Positions 12,061 through 25,350 of a stretch of 64,000 nucleotides of DNA are shown in pieces. The position numbers and the translations under genes are program-made. Source of the stretch: Climacium dendroides (lineage: Eukaryota; Streptophyta; Bryopsida; Hypnales; Climaciaceae); contig OX467082.1 of assembly GCA_950106755.1 (NCBI GenBank), forward strand, positions 38,254,001-38,318,000, given 5' to 3'. Position 1 is the first letter of the stretch. The number at the start of each line of letters is the position of its first letter. The notes under the pieces are model-generated. The model did not search any database. It saw only the letters and a program-made list of their open reading frames with translations, and was not told the DNA's origin.

Positions 12061-14760
12061 ATAAAATTTAATCTACAATAGAATGAAAGAAATCCATTAG
12101 TAGTAAAAATTACTCTTTGATTCCTATAGATGTGCCTTAGTTCATCAAAGTTAGAGCACAAAAAAATGTTGCCTATATTTGGTTGGTTGGTTGGGGTTAA
12201 TTTTACAAAATTTAATTTCTCATATCACTATTTGTAGAGATATAGACTATTTTGGAAACTAGGGTGTAGTACCAACTGCTTTCATGATAAATGTATGATG
12301 ATTTTGTAACTTCATAAAAATGATTGAGATTATAGCAATGACTAATTGCAACTTTTCAATTATATACTTATAGCTTTCGATAATATTTTGATATGAAAGT
12401 TAAAATGGATATAATCCTCATAGCATAGCTTCTTCTAGGATAGAAAAATTTATGAAAAATTATTTTCTTATTAATAATTTATTGTCTAAAGGTTTAAAAA
12501 ATAATTTTAGTGATAGTGATGGTTTAAGATTTTTCACAAATTGCATCTTGGATTCAAAGCATTCAATACGTGTTATATTGTACATAGTAGTATTGTAAGA
12601 ATAATAGAAGATATTTATAAATATCTTTGGACAAATATAAGGGGTTTAGAGGGTGATTTTATTTGAACCCTTTAAAGACCAAGGGATAGTCAAGGTGTTC
12701 AAAATTCAATTTAGAATAATAATTTAATGATGGTTTTCAAACAAAATTTGTAAATCCTAATCCATAGATCATATTCATATGTTGAAATCTACTATTGCAC
12801 TTACTAATAGTTTTTGATACAATTTGAAGTCAAAAATTGAAAATACCTCATTTAAAATTGATTTTGAATAATTTTCACAAGAATTTTTAAAAAATTAAAC
12901 ATTTTAATTTCTAATTTACCCAAGCTTTGCATTGCTTTGCACAACCAACAATGATTGTGTTGCAAGAAAAAAAATCATTTTATTTCATTTTATTTAAGAA
13001 TTTGTCATAGTTGACAAAGGGAGAAACATTGCAAACACACAAACATACCAAATTTTAATTAAATTTTTTTTGATACCACTCCTCCACTGCACACAAAGTT
13101 TCATATTTCAATTTAGGTAAACCTTCTTTAATATTCACTGTGAGAACCCTATGTGTTTTGAGATGCAATTTTAGATGACATCCATTTTTTTTATATTAAC
13201 AATGATGGCAAATGTAACATCTTATAGCATTTCATAAGTTTTTTGTAGCAATAAATATCATCATCAGAATTTGACTTTGAAGAGTTATTTTTCGAAGTCA
13301 AATATACTTGTAACAACTCTTGCATTATTCTCCGTTAGTCTCAAAATAAGTGTCCCACTCCAAGAAAGTCTATGAGTTTAAGAAAGACATACTAATTTTT
13401 TGACATTTAAGATGGAGTTTAAGATTTAGGATTTGAGGTTGGAGATTTAGGATTTAGGTTTGAAAATTAGGATTTTTTGTTTCCTTAAAATACAATTGTT
13501 TTCTAAGCATTGAAACAATATAACTCTAGAAAGTAGGGAGAGTGCTTTAGAATGTACAACTATGAAGAAAATTTGATTGGAATGAGTTGTAGAATTAATT
13601 ACTCACCTTTACTATAATACAAACATTGTTCAACATGTGCTCATGAGGCTATGCAAGGCACTTTGAACTCTTATACCGTAGAATTTAAGACAAGAATCTA
13701 CATTCAAAAAACAAGATATTGTGTGCTTTGGACATGTTTGTATTCATCCATTGTTTGAAATTTGAACCTTTGGTCCTTAAACCTTAAAGAAGATGAAAAC
13801 CAATAGGATCCTTGAAATGCGTGGGAATCTATATGTAACGAGAGAAAACATTGAATTGTATTGAATATTAGCATGATCTAAGAATAGTCGCACTATAGAT
13901 CAATGCTAGTTGTTCAATTTTTGGAAAGAAAATTGGGGCTACAAGATGTATTCTATAGCCTATAATAATATGGACCTATATGTGTATTTTGGGTCAAATA
14001 TAGTATACTTTACTAAAATTCTTGAAATTAGGTAGATGTAAATATCAAATAAAGGTAAACACGACCTCATATACAAATTAAGGTTGTAATTATTTCAAGT
14101 GCCCTAAGGTCACTATTCCCACACATGATCAAGAAATACTTCTATGCACATACCATTGTTCTTGTATGAACCATAAGTATGATGATTTCAAACCAAACCA
14201 TGTTTAAACAATTTACTCAATTTTTGCTATAAATGCAAAAACACAAGCACTTCCATAGTTGATATGTCTATGCAAATAAAAAATTGGCAAGTAATTCGGA
14301 AACTCATTCCATGATCCACACCTTGATGAAGTGATTGTACATGCAAAATTGCACCATTTTTTGTTAATTTCAGTGTACAACATTTTCTAAAATTGCATAA
14401 CAGTATTAAAAAAACAAATTTTTTATGCAACACTCTCATTGATAGTTTGTAAGGTCTACAAAAATAATTAAAAATTTGAAACATTTTTGCACCCTCGAAT
14501 GCATTTTTATACCCTAGACCACATTATGTACATTAGGAGAGTAAGTGTATTCAACTCTCTTTAGGGAATAAGGGATTAAAAAGTAACTTTACAATTTTTG
14601 AAAAATCAATAGACTTGCCAAAAGACATGATTCTCAATGTTTTGATTTTCAATTTTCAATTTGATCTATTAGAAGTTGAATTTTTGGGAATTACATTGTA
14701 TTTCTTTCTACTTCTAAAGAGTACTTTAGGATGAATTTTCTCTCTATATGAAAACAAGGC
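12061..14760. other. AT-rich intergenic region
   Basis: No gene is supported here. Open frames are short and of low complexity. A decayed REP-A copy (13640-13800) is the only dispersed element recognised. Confidence 0.6.
13640..13800 (-). repeat. Dispersed repeat REP-A, partial copy
   Basis: Aligns by eye with about 62690-62825, sharing CAAAAAACAAGAT, GACATGTTTGTATTCAT and a TTTGAAATTTGAACCTTT-like block in the same order and orientation. Only the distal part of the family consensus is present. Confidence 0.5.
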
Positions 14761-14883
14761 ATGGCAATTCCTTTACGTCGGTTAAACCCTAAAACCCTAA
14801 TTCTTAGCCCAGTGAGCTCGATTGCAATGCTCCTCTGGCTATGGCGCTTCGCTTCGCTAGCAAGTCCTAGGGTTTGGAACTGA
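14761..14883 (+). promoter_or_regulatory. Upstream ORF overlapping the methyltransferase start (TGATG)
   Basis: A 40-codon frame starts at the ATG at 14761, has a second in-frame ATG at 14827, and stops with TGA at 14881-14883. The last base of this stop is the A of the main ATG. The peptide begins MAIPLRRLNPKTLILSPVSS and looks like an organelle-targeting sequence. A separate 9-codon uORF lies at 14841-14870. Which ATGs are transcribed depends on the unknown transcription start. A telo-box pair sits at 14784-14800. Confidence 0.45.
14784..14800 (+). promoter_or_regulatory. Double telo-box upstream of the RNA methyltransferase
   Basis: AAACCCTAAAACCCTAA, two abutting telo-box cores, lies 83-99 bp before the start codon. 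In plants this arrangement is common near starts of translation-related genes, which fits an rRNA-modifying enzyme. Confidence 0.6.
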
Positions 14884-17800
14884 TGCATTGCAGACCGTCT
14901 GTGGCGATGGCGACCTCAATGCTCGGCCGTTGTCTGTCGCCACGCGTCTCCTTCGGCAGAATGCCATTTCCCGTATCATGTCGCAAACCAGTCTCATCGT
15001 TTAGGGTTCGATTCTCCCCTCGATGTCAGTATTCCGAGGTTGCGGAGGAAGAGCCTCCAGTGATAGCATTCGAATCAGTCGGGTCGAGTGTGGCGGAGAA
15101 GCCGAAGAATTTCTTCCCGAAGAAGGGGCAGGATTTGGAAATGGTGTGCGAGAGTTTGGCTTACAAGGGCCTAGGCTTGTGCAAGGTGGTGGACAGTGGG
15201 TTTGTTGTGTTCTGTGAGAGGGCGTTGCCTGGGGAGCGCCTCGTCGCTCGCATTATCAAGAAGCGGAAAGGATTTGCGGAGGTAAGGGGTTAAGAATCCG
15301 TGGCGATTAAGAATCAATTGAGTAAAGTATTGAAATTTTCATTGATTCGATTTGGCCTTCCAAAATTGATGTTCAATCTTATTTTTGTTTTTTCTGAATG
15401 ATGGAATCAACTCAGAATTAGAGCATTTGGGGTCAAAGGATTCAAGCATGCATTCGAAACACTTCCACTGATAATTTAGCAGAATTGAAGAACTTTGGGG
15501 CTCATGTATGTTCAAAGTTTGAAACTTTCATACCTTGTGAACAGTTTTGACGATTTATAGTGTTAACGAAACCTGTGAAAAAACGACTGGAGATCTGAGT
15601 TCTGAAGTACTTGAATTGATATCCTTGCGAAAATAGAATTTCAAATGACTATACAAATTTATCCTACTAATTTACCGAAGTCATATTACTTTAAATTACT
15701 GCAGGCTGAAATATAACTGTAATAGTTTTCACAGTTTTTTTTTGTAGTCACACTGCATTTGCAGGTGACTCTGATTTTGTACCCTCACTAATAGGACGAA
15801 TCATTGTGTTATTAATGGGTTAAAACTGTAATTTCTTCAATGTGGTGGAGGTTTCTGATGAGAATGTTGATAATGGGAAATGTAAAGATTGTTGATGATA
15901 GTGGTTCTCTGTAGGCGTACAAGTTGAAGACATTGTCACCTCATGACAATGCAGTGGCAGCACCATGTGAATACTTTGGCGAGTGTGGGGGATGTAAAAC
16001 GCAGAATTTGGCATACGAAGCGCAACTGCAGGAGAAGGATCAACAGGTTCATGATCTGATTGCGCGACTAGGGAAGTTTGGCAAGAGTCCTCCCTCTGGT
16101 GAAGCTGGGAGTTATATGATGCCCATAGTGCCTTGCCCCACTCCATATGCCTACCGCAATAAGGTACGTTTTCATTTTCTAATTAATCATTCAGAACCAA
16201 TGTGGTGAAGTCAGTGCCTGTTTCAAATGCTTTTGTAAGAAATTTTAGAAATGTTCGGATTCTGAATTGTTTGGTTCAGCCTTGTTTGGTTTTACCTGTC
16301 TCTGTGATCATTTGGCCGTCATTACAAACACAAATTCTAGACTGTTTTGTTAAATCTAGACCATCGATGGGACGTTCATATTAGCTTGTAAAAAAAGTCA
16401 TTTTGAAGCGGGTTAGAATCATTTAGTAGTTATTTTAACGATCAAATTATTCGTTTCTGGTCTTTAGCTATTGTTTCAAGGATTTAAGTCATTTTCATTG
16501 CCTGCATATATTTTTTTGTATCAAAAATATAAGGTTGCCTGATATTTGACCTATATTATTTCTTAACATTGATTTTGTATAGAGTCACAAGAAGAGTTCG
16601 CCCATTCTTTTCATGTTAGTCGGCCGTTCTTCAGGGAGTAGTTACGAAGTAGTCTGAGAAGTATTTCTTGATTTACGTGCAGATGGAATTCTCATATGGA
16701 ACAAAGAAGTGGAAATCAAAAGGAGTGTATGTTACACCGAAGGAGGAGGACGAGAGTGCAAGTGGAAGTACGGTAGAGTTCGCACTTGGGCTTCATGCCC
16801 CGGGACGATTTGATAAAATCATGCCTATTCACAACTGTCTTCTCCAGCATGATGTATCCAACCAGGTGAGGTATTGCGTCCTGTGGCCAGCCTTTGTCCT
16901 CGTATGCCGAACATCAAAATGAAAGGGTCTAAGTCCTTTCTTGTTCATATTCTATCCCCACTGCAAATTATTACGATGTTTTGTTTGCCGCATGTCAACC
17001 CCTAATGCCCTTAGGAATTATCCGTACTCTCAAATTTGGAAATATCTTCGTTCGTCTTTGTCAAATCAATTTAGAAGCATTTATCTCTTAAATTCACCAA
17101 GAATATACGTTTTATTTTAGGACACGATCTTAGGTACCATAAGCTTGAATTGTAAGACTATTAACGGAGTATATCAAGTCTGCAAATTTGTTACATAATG
17201 TATTTAAAGTCTTGATGTGATGAATGGAACATATATGTCCTGCATGCACCTAGGGGCTAATCGCCATTAATGAATATTTTCGGTTTGCTATTATCGCACT
17301 GAATTTTATATCGTAAATCTGACGAATTGGGAATGCTGCGCTTGCTGGCAGGTGTTGAAACTAGTTCAGGAATATGGTGAAAGGAACGTAGAAGAGTTGC
17401 CGCCTTATAATGTTCGGACTCATGAAGGTTTTCTCAAGCATCTCACTATCCGATCTGGTAGGTGAGTAAATGGAATTTCTTCTGAATTCTGCCAACGAAG
17501 CTTTAGATGTTAGAAGGCATTACAAGTTACTCTCGTCAGAGCATTGGAAGATTACATTTTCCACAATGTCTATGTTTCAAGTAATATTCGTCTTAATCAT
17601 CCTTCTGTTCGTCTCTCTTGTAGCTGGGAAATCCAGCCTGCTGTAGAATTGTCCTCCTGGATATATTCAGGTTTTGTATTTCAAATGTACGTTCCACATC
17701 GCTTGCGTCTTTTACGTATTGATGCTCTTCTTTCGCAGGGATTGTGAGACTGGACAACTCCAGTTGATGGTAAATTTTGTGACGAAAGGAGATAACAAGC

Positions 17801-19932
17801 AGCTGCTTCAACCTCTCGTAGACCAAATTACAGCATCTTTTCCCCAAGTGGTAAACACATGGTACTCCATACTTGCTCCCAGTGCGAACTTTAACGAGGA
17901 TGCTTTTTTTGGTGTGAATAGATCGTCCTTGTGTCTTTGAATTCGTGATGATTGATGGATAACGGGCACCTTCTATTCCAGGTCAGTGTCGTGAATAATG
18001 TAAACTCAGCGGTTGGGCCGTCATCTATTGTGGACAAGGAGCATGTTCTATACGGCAAAGCTTATATTACTGAACGCTTACGGGGTCTTATCTTCGAGAT
18101 TTCTGCAAATTCTTTTTTTCAAACCAATACTGATCAGGTACTATTTGATTTCTCTCTGCGGAATAACCCCCATTTGATAGACAAAGTTCTTCATGTTCAG
18201 TTAATACGCATTAGATTCGTTTTAGTCCTCTTGTTGGTGTGACGCAAATGGTGTTACTATATTTTAATGTGATGTTAGCATCATTTGCATGGCAACTACT
18301 CAGTTAAGATTTAGTCCATATTAACATGGCATTAATTTATCGTTATCTTATTGTCTATCTAATGTCCTATTAGATCAAAATTAACTTATCTTTAATAACA
18401 TTGTGAATCTAACGGGGCGAGAATTTTTTTTGAGATTCTGCGCTACACAGCGAAGATCTACTTGGGCTTGCGTCCAAACGTGTCTGCAAAACTATCCCTT
18501 GAATAACTTGAGGGCTATCTTATTGCTGGCAGGCTGAGGTGCTATATCGTAATGTCGAAGAGCAGTGTGCTTTAAAAGGCGATGGCAGTGAAGTTCTTTT
18601 GGACCTTTTCTGTGGTACTGGCACAATTGGTCTCAGTATGGCGAACAAGTAAGAATCCGTCTTCAGTTATAGCCGATTAGTTCGATTTTTCTAGTTCATA
18701 CCCTTATTACTTCTTGTCACTCACAGACAATATTCTTGGAAGTTTTGTGTATTTTACGATAAGGAGGTCGTGCTAATGTTTCTCTCCTTGTTTTAGGGTG
18801 AAGCATGTTTATGGGTATGAGCTTGTGCAAGAAGCTGTGATAGATGCCCGCCGTAACGCTGTTCGAAATAGCATTCAGAATGCCACCTTTATACAAGGTG
18901 ACCTGAACAAACTCACTGACGAGTTTGGGAAGGACTTTCCACGACCTGATGTAGTGATAACAGGTACAGTCCTTATGATCTTAGCCTCTGCACTACGAGT
19001 TTCTTGTTTAGGGTCATTCCTGGTTGTTGACTAATATGCTTCTTTGTTTTGTTTTTAGATCCTAACAGACCAGGCATGCACGTTAAGCTCATCAAATATC
19101 TGCTGAAGCTGAAATCACGGCGCATTGTCTATATTTCTTGCAACCCAGCCACGTGTGCCCGAGACTTGGACCTATTATGCCATAATGAAGTAAGTGGCGT
19201 TCTCAATTTTATTTTGATGAGCTTGTCTTTACAAATACATTGAGTTTTGAAAGTTCAAATTGGAGAAGTCTGGATTGAAGCGTAGTTTCACCATGATAGT
19301 AACGAATGTAGGGTACATGTCATCTGACATGCTATTGACTGTTCGCTTCTCCTGTGTTTACTAATTGCACACTAAGTGCACTCCTTATTTTGTGGAATGA
19401 TTGCAAGAAAGCTGGTCCGACTCTATCCACGTAATTATTGATTGTAGAACTGCGAACCACTCTTACCTCGACCAGTTTATTAACCATGTTTGGTGAATGT
19501 GTGGTGACGGCGAAGTAATTATTTTAAATGAATTTTTGGTAGATTATCACTAAATTCTTCATAAATCACAAGATGTACATGACTCGTGAACCATTTTTCT
19601 TGTGGAAGGTCGAGACTCAAATCATCGATAGTGTAGCAAGTTTCAAATCAGTTAATACAATTTTGAAGTTGTTAGACCATCAGAAACTTGGGGTGTACGA
19701 TTGATGGCATGTCTTCTATAGGCATCAATTTGTCAAGGAAGTTGTTTTTATCAGCCTTCTACTGGCTTTACTTATTTCGAAATATCTAGTTTCTAATGTT
19801 GGCCCCTTCTGATGGCAGGATCAGAGCTTGGAAACATCTGGACGCTATCGGCTAGTGCATGTCCAGCCTGTCGACATGTTTCCTCAAACTCCTCATATCG
19901 AGTGTATATCTACCCTCGAGCTTTGCGAGTAG
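14883..19932 (+). CDS. RlmD/RumA-type RNA (uracil-5)-methyltransferase, organelle-targeted (10 exons)
   Basis: SAM-dependent C5-methylation of uridine in rRNA or tRNA. Exons: 14883-15281, 15915-16163, 16683-16865, 17352-17461, 17739-17850, 17982-18137, 18533-18648, 18797-18963, 19059-19189 and 19819-19932. All phases join, giving 578 residues. Residues 1-50 are rich in Ser, Arg and Pro and look like a chloroplast or mitochondrial transit peptide. A TRAM-like segment follows (about 75-145). A 4Fe-4S motif has C151, C157, C160 and probably C207. The SAM motif is [14 protein letters not shown] (427-440). Then come DPNRPGM (498), the catalytic Cys525 in [11 protein letters not shown] and the probable base Glu569 in HIE. 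Every key residue of the RumA class is present. A TTG codon lies 9 bp upstream of the ATG but is not taken as the start. Plant homologues exist; the exact target uridine cannot be told from sequence. Confidence 0.93.
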
Positions 19933-22900
19933 AAACATTAAATGATCCTACTAAGCAAAGTTCTCTTTGTAGGCCATCAATGCTGTTTGTTATTTTCCTT
20001 CCAAAGGGGTTCCCCTAGATTTTGGGGGCTCGTCTAGAGCTGTCATTGGTATTTACTCTCCATTGATGAGTACATGTCCATTCAGGGCATACAGCGGCTC
20101 ATCAAGGATTGTTTAACCTGACAGAGCAGGAGATTGAGAAGCGAAGTGGATGACCTCGAGGTGAGAATCCATCCTGTGTTTTGATTTTACCTTCATTGTT
20201 TCAGGACATTTCATCCATCATAACCCGTAAGTGCCCAAGCTTCAAATAAAAAGTCCACTCTGCAAGCTAATAATCAATTATCGTAAAATATTTCTATTTT
20301 TCATTAATGTAGGGTCTGATTTTTTCTTTGGTACTGTTACATTTTGTTACTTTGAAGTTCCTGAATGATTTATTTCTACTCCTATAGAGCTGGAAGCCGC
20401 CACTTTGGGCCATTTGGGCACTACGGGTTAAATGAATTTTCAATGTATTCAGTCTTTCAAGGCATAGCATGAGATTTGTAACATCGTTCTTTCTGGGCAT
20501 TAAGACAATCTATGAGTTGGTTGTAAATTGTTGAAAGAGATTAGTTTCATATGCATTTTCTCTGTTGAAAGTAAAGATCCAACTCCGTTTTCTTTTCAAT
20601 GTCATTTGTTGCTCAAGGACTTAATTGATTCTTGCAGGTTCTTATTGCAGAGGTTTATTATATGATTAATACGAAGAGAAACCCCTTGACTTGATTGCAT
20701 GAACAGAGGGTGTGCACGTTTCAACTACAGTCTAACAAATCTCTTCCATTCGGATTACATCAAATTCTCAAGGTCGGAGGCCAAGAGATGGTTACCATTG
20801 ATTAGTCAAATATCTTGATTTGAGATTATTTTCCAGTAATGGAATCTTTAGATTCATTGTAGAAACGTACTGCCCATATTTTCTGACACCCACTGATGTA
20901 AGGTAAGGGCTGTGGGTAATGTCCTAGCGAGAAAAGGCAGTTCTACATCCAATTTTCAATTTACTAAATTTTTCAAAATTCAATTCATACGGAATTTCCA
21001 GTCTGGACCCAGTTTTTGGACAAATAGATGCATTCTTCATTTTTACAGAAATGTTGAAAGTCATTCATCAGACATTTCTTGGCTTCAATAAAAAAAATAT
21101 AGTATCAATAAAGTTGTACATCAAAATCATCCATTCTTCAATATACACAAAGTTTACATAAAAATTACATGAAACTCATCCATTCTTCAATATTCACAAA
21201 GTTTGGTCAACTAATATCTGAAGGACATATTGGCTCTTCCAGGGCTAGTGTTGTTTCAATATGTTGACATCATGCACATGCAATTGAGTTGACCATTTAA
21301 AAAGTTGAATATGGCCTCAAATGAATCATTGCATAACATTATTGATTATGCTTAGAGATTCCTTTTGTTCCCCTAGAAAGTGAGGGACCACAATGTTGCA
21401 ACTTCAACCAAGTCTTCCTAGTCTAGTAAGAAAGTACATCATTGACAGCATGTTGACCATTTCTTCTATATTTTTTCTTGGAAGGATGATGAAGACATTT
21501 TATGTCTTTTGGATGGTCAAACAAGCTTCTTACATATTGAAGAATGAATGATTTTCATCCAATCGTATGGTGTAGAACTTTAATGGTTTCATACCCACAA
21601 TATTGAATTAAGTTTGATATTTTAGTTGTTTTTTTATTTAATATGGGGTAGCTTATTAACAAAATGGTACTCTATCTAGTGTCTTACAATACTTTAAACT
21701 TTTTTCCCTTAAAACTTGATTTTGACATTCTAAATGATTTCTTTTGTTTTAAAGTTTAACAAACAAAATGAAGTTCTTGAAGTATAGTTTCTATTCTACT
21801 TGAAAATTTTGAAAAATTTCATAAAATATATATATTTATTAGTGATGTTTGAAGTTGAGGTCAATAATCATGTTTCTAAATATGGAATGATGCAAAAAAT
21901 TTCTTTATACCACAATGTTCTACACTATAATGAGTTTCCATTATTAGATTTATTGAACATAATTTGTATTTGATATGAATTCACTTAAATTTTCTTCAAA
22001 AATTCATAATAATTTGAAATTTTCTCTAAAAAATTCAAAAATTGATTAAAAACATTAGATATGTGATCTCATCTCTTAAAAATAAAACCGACTAAAAATT
22101 TAACTTATTTAATAGAGAAATAACAAAGGATACAAAGTGAGGGACTTTCAAGTTTGACTACAAGGTCATTGACTCCATTTTTTAGGGGTTAGGTTAATGC
22201 TTAGAGAAGGCAAGTCCTTAACCTTCAAAGGATGAGACCTATTTCTTTGCCAAAATGATCTGATTTTTGGACTAATGGGTGTATTCTTCATTTGTATAGG
22301 GATTCTTTATTTTAAAATTAAATCCTAAAGTTTCAAGAATTCCTTCAAGGGCTTTTCCTTTGAATAGTCAAGCTTCTACATTGCTTCATTTTTTTACATA
22401 TCATGTGGTGATTGATGAAGAACAATAATGTTTACTACAAGGCTCTACCTGCCTCTTTCTCATATCATCCTATTGCCATACTAATTTATCTTGATATTTG
22501 ATGTTGCATATGATACTTCATCCAATTTTTTGGACATTATGTGACTTGAGTTTCATTTGATTTCAACAAATGTAATATTTAATTTCCAAATAAAATCAAC
22601 TTCACTTTCTTGAATTCTTTTTTATTCAACTTGCTCCTTTGTTGTGGTGTATAAGCAAAAGTTGGAGCATGTATAGCTTTGTCTAAAATGCCAAAGTTAA
22701 TAACTATTCCAATAATTTAAAAATTAAAAATGATATTTTATACAATTTTATTTCCAATATAAACTTAATTGATATTGAAGTGTTGAACTTATTTGACATA
22801 GGGGTACCATATTGCAAATCTTGTACAACCTCTAAATGCTTGAGGAGAGGTAAATTTTTGATTTGCCAATTTAAGTTTACATTATTATATATGACTTTGT

Positions 22901-23700
22901 AGGATTCTGAAAATTCATTCTTTATTAAGAAGATTTACTAAAGAAAAAGTGTCAACTCCAAGTTGTATTGTACAAAGCAAATTAAAGAATTTGCTTTATA
23001 TAATATCTTAGGTATGTTGTATGCAACATGTGAATGAAATGTATACAACATTGAGTAAGTTTTATTATCCAATTCTTTGTCATCCTAATCATTTCAATAT
23101 TTCAAAACAATGAAAAGATGTATCATATTGTCCTAAATCAAAATTTATTCGATTGACTCCTACTTTAATTGGTGTTTCCATTATATCAAAATCAAAATTT
23201 ATTAAATTATTTTTAGATGAGACAAATTGCTTATAGATATACATTTTATCTTCTTTAATCTCAAATCTTTTATTTGAGCATAAATTGAAATTTGGTAAGT
23301 GATAGGAGATAGGAAGACTTCAATCATTTTATTGATACCAAATATAATAATTGGTGATAATATTGGTACATCTAACTAATATATGGAAATTTACATGGAT
23401 GCAATCAATGATCGTTAATCTATAATTTTTATTCAAGTATTGTTTCTCATTCAAGGATCATTTCATTACAAATCTTTACAACATTTCAATTTACTCCACT
23501 TTTACCAATTGCAATGCCAACTAAAGTGAAAACACCCACAGAAACATCAAAATAAAAAATTCAGCATAGTTAGAGGCACCTTTTTCAAGAAAAAAACATT
23601 TTTGTAGTATTAGCAATTGAAAACCATGAATTTTTAAAAAACAAATAGAATTATTCAATAAGATATGTAGTTGCTATGAAATTTCAAAGCGGAATTCTCT
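19933..23700. other. Methyltransferase 3' flank and AT-rich intergenic DNA
   Basis: Up to about 20.9 kb the composition is intermediate and is probably 3' UTR and flank. Beyond that it is AT-rich with no supported gene. Two diverged segments, about 21000-21075 and 22255-22310, share TTTTTGGAC, then ATGCATTCTTCATTT or GTGTATTCTTCATTT, then a GAAA/GGAT tail, suggesting another short dispersed repeat. Confidence 0.5.
21127..21208. repeat. Tandem duplication, period 49 bp
   Basis: TCATCCATTCTTCAATATAC at 21127 recurs at 21176 with one base change, and both continue ACAAAGTTT. Intergenic. Confidence 0.75.
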
Positions 23701-24600
23701 AGCCGCTAAAACCATCACATAGCTTGGTCATAATACAAAAATTTAATCCATAAACAACTAGGACATTTTTTGGCCAATGAATGATAAAAAATCTCTCCAT
23801 GTAAGATAGAAGTGCAACTATTCATCCTCCAAATTTTGTGTGAAAAAGGAATGTCTTCAATGAATGCTTTTGCATTTTTTTAAGCCAATAGTTCACATAA
23901 TACCCAAATGGTAACTAGTTCGTCATTTAAGGGCTAAAGAATCAACAATCAACTAATCACAATTAAATATGGGAATAGTTTAATTGCACTTTGAGGGACA
24001 CTTTCAATAGAAGATATAAGACTAAGCTATGAGACACTTGTCAAGAATGGACAATTTGGGTTGTTTTCACCATCACATAGCTTGGTTATGATATTGAAAT
24101 CTAAAGAATTAATAATCAACTAAGGTAAAACAGCCCATTGTGGTCAGAATGAGGAATCTTGGTGATGAAATTTTTCAATTTTTTTTCCCACATTAGTACA
24201 AGTGTGAGAAACAGCAAGTGCAATTGAAATTATATATTTTTGACAAAGTATGTATTTGCTAAGAATTTTTGAAGTGTTTAGTCCCAAAGAGTCTATAGAC
24301 TATCCCATAACCAATAACCAACAAAAGCTGCATCCATAATGCTCATCTTACTACCTAATGCAGTCACGATATATTTTTTTATCATAAAAGGCCTAAAAAG
24401 TCAATTTATACCATGAATTTCACATTGAAAAGTTAGAAGTTCCTAATGAGGTCACTGTTCACTTCATTAGTGTCATGTAAAACATGCATTGTGGCCTACA
24501 TCTCACATACTGAAAAAAAAAACCCGCTTGACCGCACTTGACCGCAATGGGCTGTTTTACCATTTAAGTGCGGGACACTTTCAATAGAAATTTACTTTGT
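23700..24600. repeat. Nested repeat mosaic with an inverted-repeat pair
   Basis: Several repeats overlap here. ACCATCACATAGCTTGGT occurs at about 23711 and 24072. GGGACACTTTCAATAGAA occurs at about 23995 and 24571. A 23-bp inverted pair (24124-24146 and 24539-24561, starting GGTAAAACAGCCCATTG) has one mismatch. REP-A copy 23765-23945 is included. This resembles insertions into insertions by small non-autonomous elements. No coding sequence is seen. Confidence 0.6.
23765..23945 (+). repeat. Dispersed repeat REP-A copy
   Basis: Shares, in order, AATCTCTCCATGTAAGA, AGAAGTGCAACTATTCATCC, CAAATTTTGTGTGAAAA, AATGAATGC and GTCATTTAAGGGCTAAAGA with the reverse complement of 62490-62710. Other copies lie near 38930-39085 (plus), 48500-48675 (minus) and 13640-13800 (minus). 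Confidence 0.7.
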
Positions 24601-25350
24601 CAGGAACGGGTACACTTTTAGCCAGTGGCTGGCGCAAATCAACCTGGTGTATTCTGCATCATCTTCTAACTATCTAACTACACTGAAGGTTGTAGCAATG
24701 GAAGTAGAGACCTCGATGAGACTTATATCAAAGAGTAAACTGATCAGAATGGATAGTACACTTTATCTTTGCCGAAGGCCGAGGAATGTAATCACAACCC
24801 GTCCTTCTCTACCCAAGCTGTGTCTTGAACTTCGCCTGACTGGAGGAGACAACACAACACTGATTTTGCTTTCATCAGTGAACTTCCCCAACGATTTATC
24901 TGCTGTAATCTAGTCCTTCGAATCCAGACAGGAACTAGACAATACCTTGTATGACATCTGTGCCGCTCAAACAACGAATGAAATCGCGGAAATCGCAGAA
25001 ATGTGAACCAGAATTACAGAACTTGGTAGACTACCGGTATTCTGAACTAGGCAATAGTAGGAGGCATGACATCCCTTGAAAACACTCAGCTGAATAGACG
25101 ATGTCAAGTGCTCACGCCCAATGGTCAACACAACCACTAATCATCAGAATATCGTATCAGTACAACCACTAACCTCGAGACATTCGTGATAAGAAGGGAA
25201 AAAATATTCCTTGCATCGAGCTTCTCACACCAGCTTGCAGCTAGAAGCCCCTCTTGATGATCTCGTGCATCATGAATATTTAGCTTGACTCATAGCTATA
25301 ATCTCATCTACTAATTCTACATCCAGGTACTTATCCTGAAACATCCTTCA
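24600..25350 (-). other. Probable 3' UTR of VPS50
   Basis: GC content rises abruptly near 24.6 kb and stays at gene level up to the VPS50 stop at 25351. This suggests the transcript end lies in this interval. The open frames on the plus strand (24647-24913) have no recognisable similarity. Confidence 0.4.

Noticed and set aside
14874..14882. Methyltransferase start at 14874
   Set aside because: That codon is TTG. The first ATG in frame is at 14883.
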